The notes beneath the pieces were generated by a model that saw only the letters and a program-made list of their open reading frames with translations, was not told where the DNA came from and made no database searches. This document shows, one piece after another, positions 5,444 to 5,928 of a stretch of DNA of 5,928 bases. This stretch comes from Pseudomonadota bacterium (GTDB lineage Bacteria; Pseudomonadota; Alphaproteobacteria; Rhizobiales; Xanthobacteraceae), in NCBI GenBank assembly GCA_023431725.1, contig JAEYVN010000265.1, positions 1 to 5,928 on the forward strand, read 5' to 3'. The position numbers and the translations under genes are program-made. Every line of letters starts with the position of its first letter. Within the stretch, counting starts at the first letter, position 1.

Positions 5444-5573
5444 GTGCCCGTCGACGAAGGGCGCACGGAACGCCGGGCTTTCTGGCCAGCCCATGGCCCC
5501 ATGCGCGATGTGAGGTGTGCGCATGAGATTGGTCGCACCACGAACCGCCGAAAGATTCCGGCGTTCCGCGCGC
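5444..5573. repeat. Nested stem-loop element with 16-bp outer arms
   Basis: Outer stem: 5461-5476 (GCGCACGGAACGCCGG) pairs with 5558-5573 (CCGGCGTTCCGCGCGC) with one mismatch, of which the inner 11 pairs are perfect. The 81-base interior contains CATGCGC (5500-5506) with GCGCATG (5519-5525), a perfect 7-bp hairpin, and GGGCT (5475-5479) with AGCCC (5488-5492). A small hairpin, GTGCCC (5444-5449) with GGGCGC (5459-5464), overlaps the left outer arm. It may be a structured RNA or a non-autonomous repeat; no known RNA family is recognised. Confidence 0.5.
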
Positions 5574-5601
5574 GGTGTTTGACGGTCTGCTCCATCGTCC
5601 C

Positions 5602-5759
5602 CGGTGGACGTTCTCTCCACCGATTATGCCGGCAGCTAGCACGGCAGGACGCGGCTTGAACCGGCCGCGCCGCGGGTTACGTCTGCCCGCCGTCCGGCCA
5701 CCGCATCCCGCCCCGCGTCTCACGACGCTCATGAAACGCCCCTTCAGCGGGACGGGATG
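5602..5759. repeat. Second stem-loop group, ending in a 13-bp-arm stem
   Basis: CGGTGGA (5602-5608) pairs with TCCACCG (5616-5622), perfect 7 bp with a 7-base loop. TGCCG (5627-5631) pairs with CGGCA (5642-5646). CATCCCGCCCCGC (5704-5716) pairs with GCGGGACGGGATG (5747-5759), 12 of 13 pairs with a 30-base loop. The group directly follows the nested element and may belong to the same unit. Confidence 0.45.
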
Positions 5760-5762
5760 AAG

Positions 5763-5774
5763 GGATTATAATCC
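5763..5774. repeat. Perfect AT-rich palindrome GGATTATAATCC
   Basis: A 12-bp perfect palindrome at the start of an AT-rich stretch (5763-5795), sharply different in composition from the GC-rich DNA on both sides. The centre TATAAT also looks like a -10 box on both strands, but no -35 partner is evident. It could be a boundary or binding site of the repeat block. Confidence 0.45.
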
Positions 5775-5805
5775 TATATTTGGGAAAATGTCAAGGGGTG
5801 TTCTC

Positions 5806-5870
5806 GTAGCCCGCATGGAGCGAAGCGGAATGCGGGGCCCCCGGATTACGCTTCGCTTCATCCGGGCTAC
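5806..5870. repeat. 65-bp REP-like element, two half-hairpins in inverted order
   Basis: The left half (5806-5836) and right half (5840-5870) are inverted copies matching at 27 of 31 positions around GCC. Each half also folds alone: CCCGCAT (5810-5816) with ATGCGGG (5830-5836), and CCCGGAT (5840-5846) with ATCCGGG (5860-5866). Sequences beginning GTAGCCCGGATG and ending CATCCGGGCTAC are familiar extragenic repeats in proteobacteria, including Bradyrhizobium relatives. No transposase gene is in the window. Confidence 0.8.
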
Positions 5871-5899
5871 AGACGCCACGTCGTCATGGCCCGGCATCA

Positions 5900-5926
5900 G
5901 CCGTCGAAGACGGCGTCGTTGACGCC
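5900..5926. repeat. Two overlapping 6-bp hairpins at the window edge
   Basis: GCCGTC-GAA-GACGGC (5900-5914) and GGCGTC-GTT-GACGCC (5912-5926) share GGC at 5912-5914, so only one can form fully at a time. With the CGTCATGGCCCGGCATCAG-like stretch before it, this resembles the edge of another dispersed repeat that continues past the window. Confidence 0.4.
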
Positions 5927-5928
5927 TT

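Larger units (their letters stand above)
5296..5928. other. Gene-free right end rich in inverted repeats
   Basis: No open frame in these 633 bases has a plausible ribosome site, domain or balanced composition; the predicted peptides are Arg/Pro/Gly-rich on both strands, as expected from GC-rich palindromic DNA. The stretch instead holds at least seven inverted repeats, listed separately. From memory, similar sequence, including minus-strand frames reading MRTPHIAHGAMGW near 5485-5525, is scattered through Bradyrhizobium-group genomes and sometimes annotated as short hypothetical proteins; this could not be checked here. Confidence 0.6.

Noticed and set aside
4228..5595. 455-residue open frame on the minus strand opposite ilvE
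   Set aside because: The plus strand encodes a complete IlvE with all active-site motifs. The antisense product has no domain, and the frame runs on into the palindrome-rich region.
5256..5760. Open frames of 61 to 158 residues on both strands in the right end
   Set aside because: They are Arg/Pro/Gly-rich, overlap one another on both strands, lack ribosome sites and coincide with the inverted repeats. They look like chance frames in a repeat.
5296..5928. CRISPR array or complete insertion sequence in the right end
   Set aside because: There are no regularly spaced direct repeats with unique spacers, no transposase frame and no terminal inverted repeats with target duplication.
1..5928. tRNA or rRNA genes
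   Set aside because: No tRNA cloverleaf with a T-loop GTTCRA-type motif and no rRNA-like conserved stretch was seen on either strand.

Overview
The window looks like a chromosomal segment of an alphaproteobacterium of the Bradyrhizobium/Afipia/Rhodopseudomonas/Nitrobacter group (Nitrobacteraceae). This is inferred from high GC coding regions, a SGGCVRL-type L,D-transpeptidase, a MarR / OmpR-type regulator / EnvZ-type kinase cluster divergent from ilvE, and a gene-poor right end full of palindromes of the kind dispersed through genomes of this group. The species cannot be fixed from the sequence alone.

Layout, left to right. (1) 1-783, minus: secreted YkuD-family L,D-transpeptidase with a long Gln/Tyr/Arg/Pro-rich C-terminal tail. 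(2) 784-1126: gene-free divergent region with a possible promoter for the transpeptidase, a 12-base direct repeat and the leader of the next gene. (3) 1127-1438, plus: small secreted low-complexity protein of unknown function, followed by a perfect 11-bp stem-loop (1464-1491) that can end transcription from both sides. (4) 4169 down to 1513, minus: three-gene operon marR-type regulator, OmpR-type response regulator, EnvZ-type sensor kinase. Both junctions are 10 bp, with the next Shine-Dalgarno overlapping the previous stop codon. (5) 4170-4410: AT-rich divergent control region with a 21-bp operator-like inverted repeat, a TTGACA box, and an ilvE leader that can fold into a hairpin with a T-run or into a competing hairpin. 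(6) 4411-5295, plus: ilvE, a complete class IV branched-chain aminotransferase. (7) 5296-5928: no credible gene. It holds a dense series of inverted repeats, including a 16-bp-arm stem, a 13-bp-arm stem, a perfect 12-bp AT-rich palindrome and a 65-bp REP-like element.

How the parts may work together. The MarR-type and OmpR-type pair resembles the PetP-PetR pair of Rhodobacter capsulatus in gene order and family; here a cognate EnvZ-like kinase completes the operon. The shared divergent promoter region, with one dyad covering the apparent ilvE -35 box, suggests that the MarR-type protein or the response regulator could control both the operon and ilvE. The transpeptidase and the small secreted protein are envelope functions with no direct operon link to the rest.

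The gene content itself is ordinary for the group. The signals most worth a second look are non-coding: the ilvE leader with mutually exclusive folds, and the structured gene-free block at 5444-5870. All folding and promoter statements come from reading complementary bases by eye, without energy calculation or database search.
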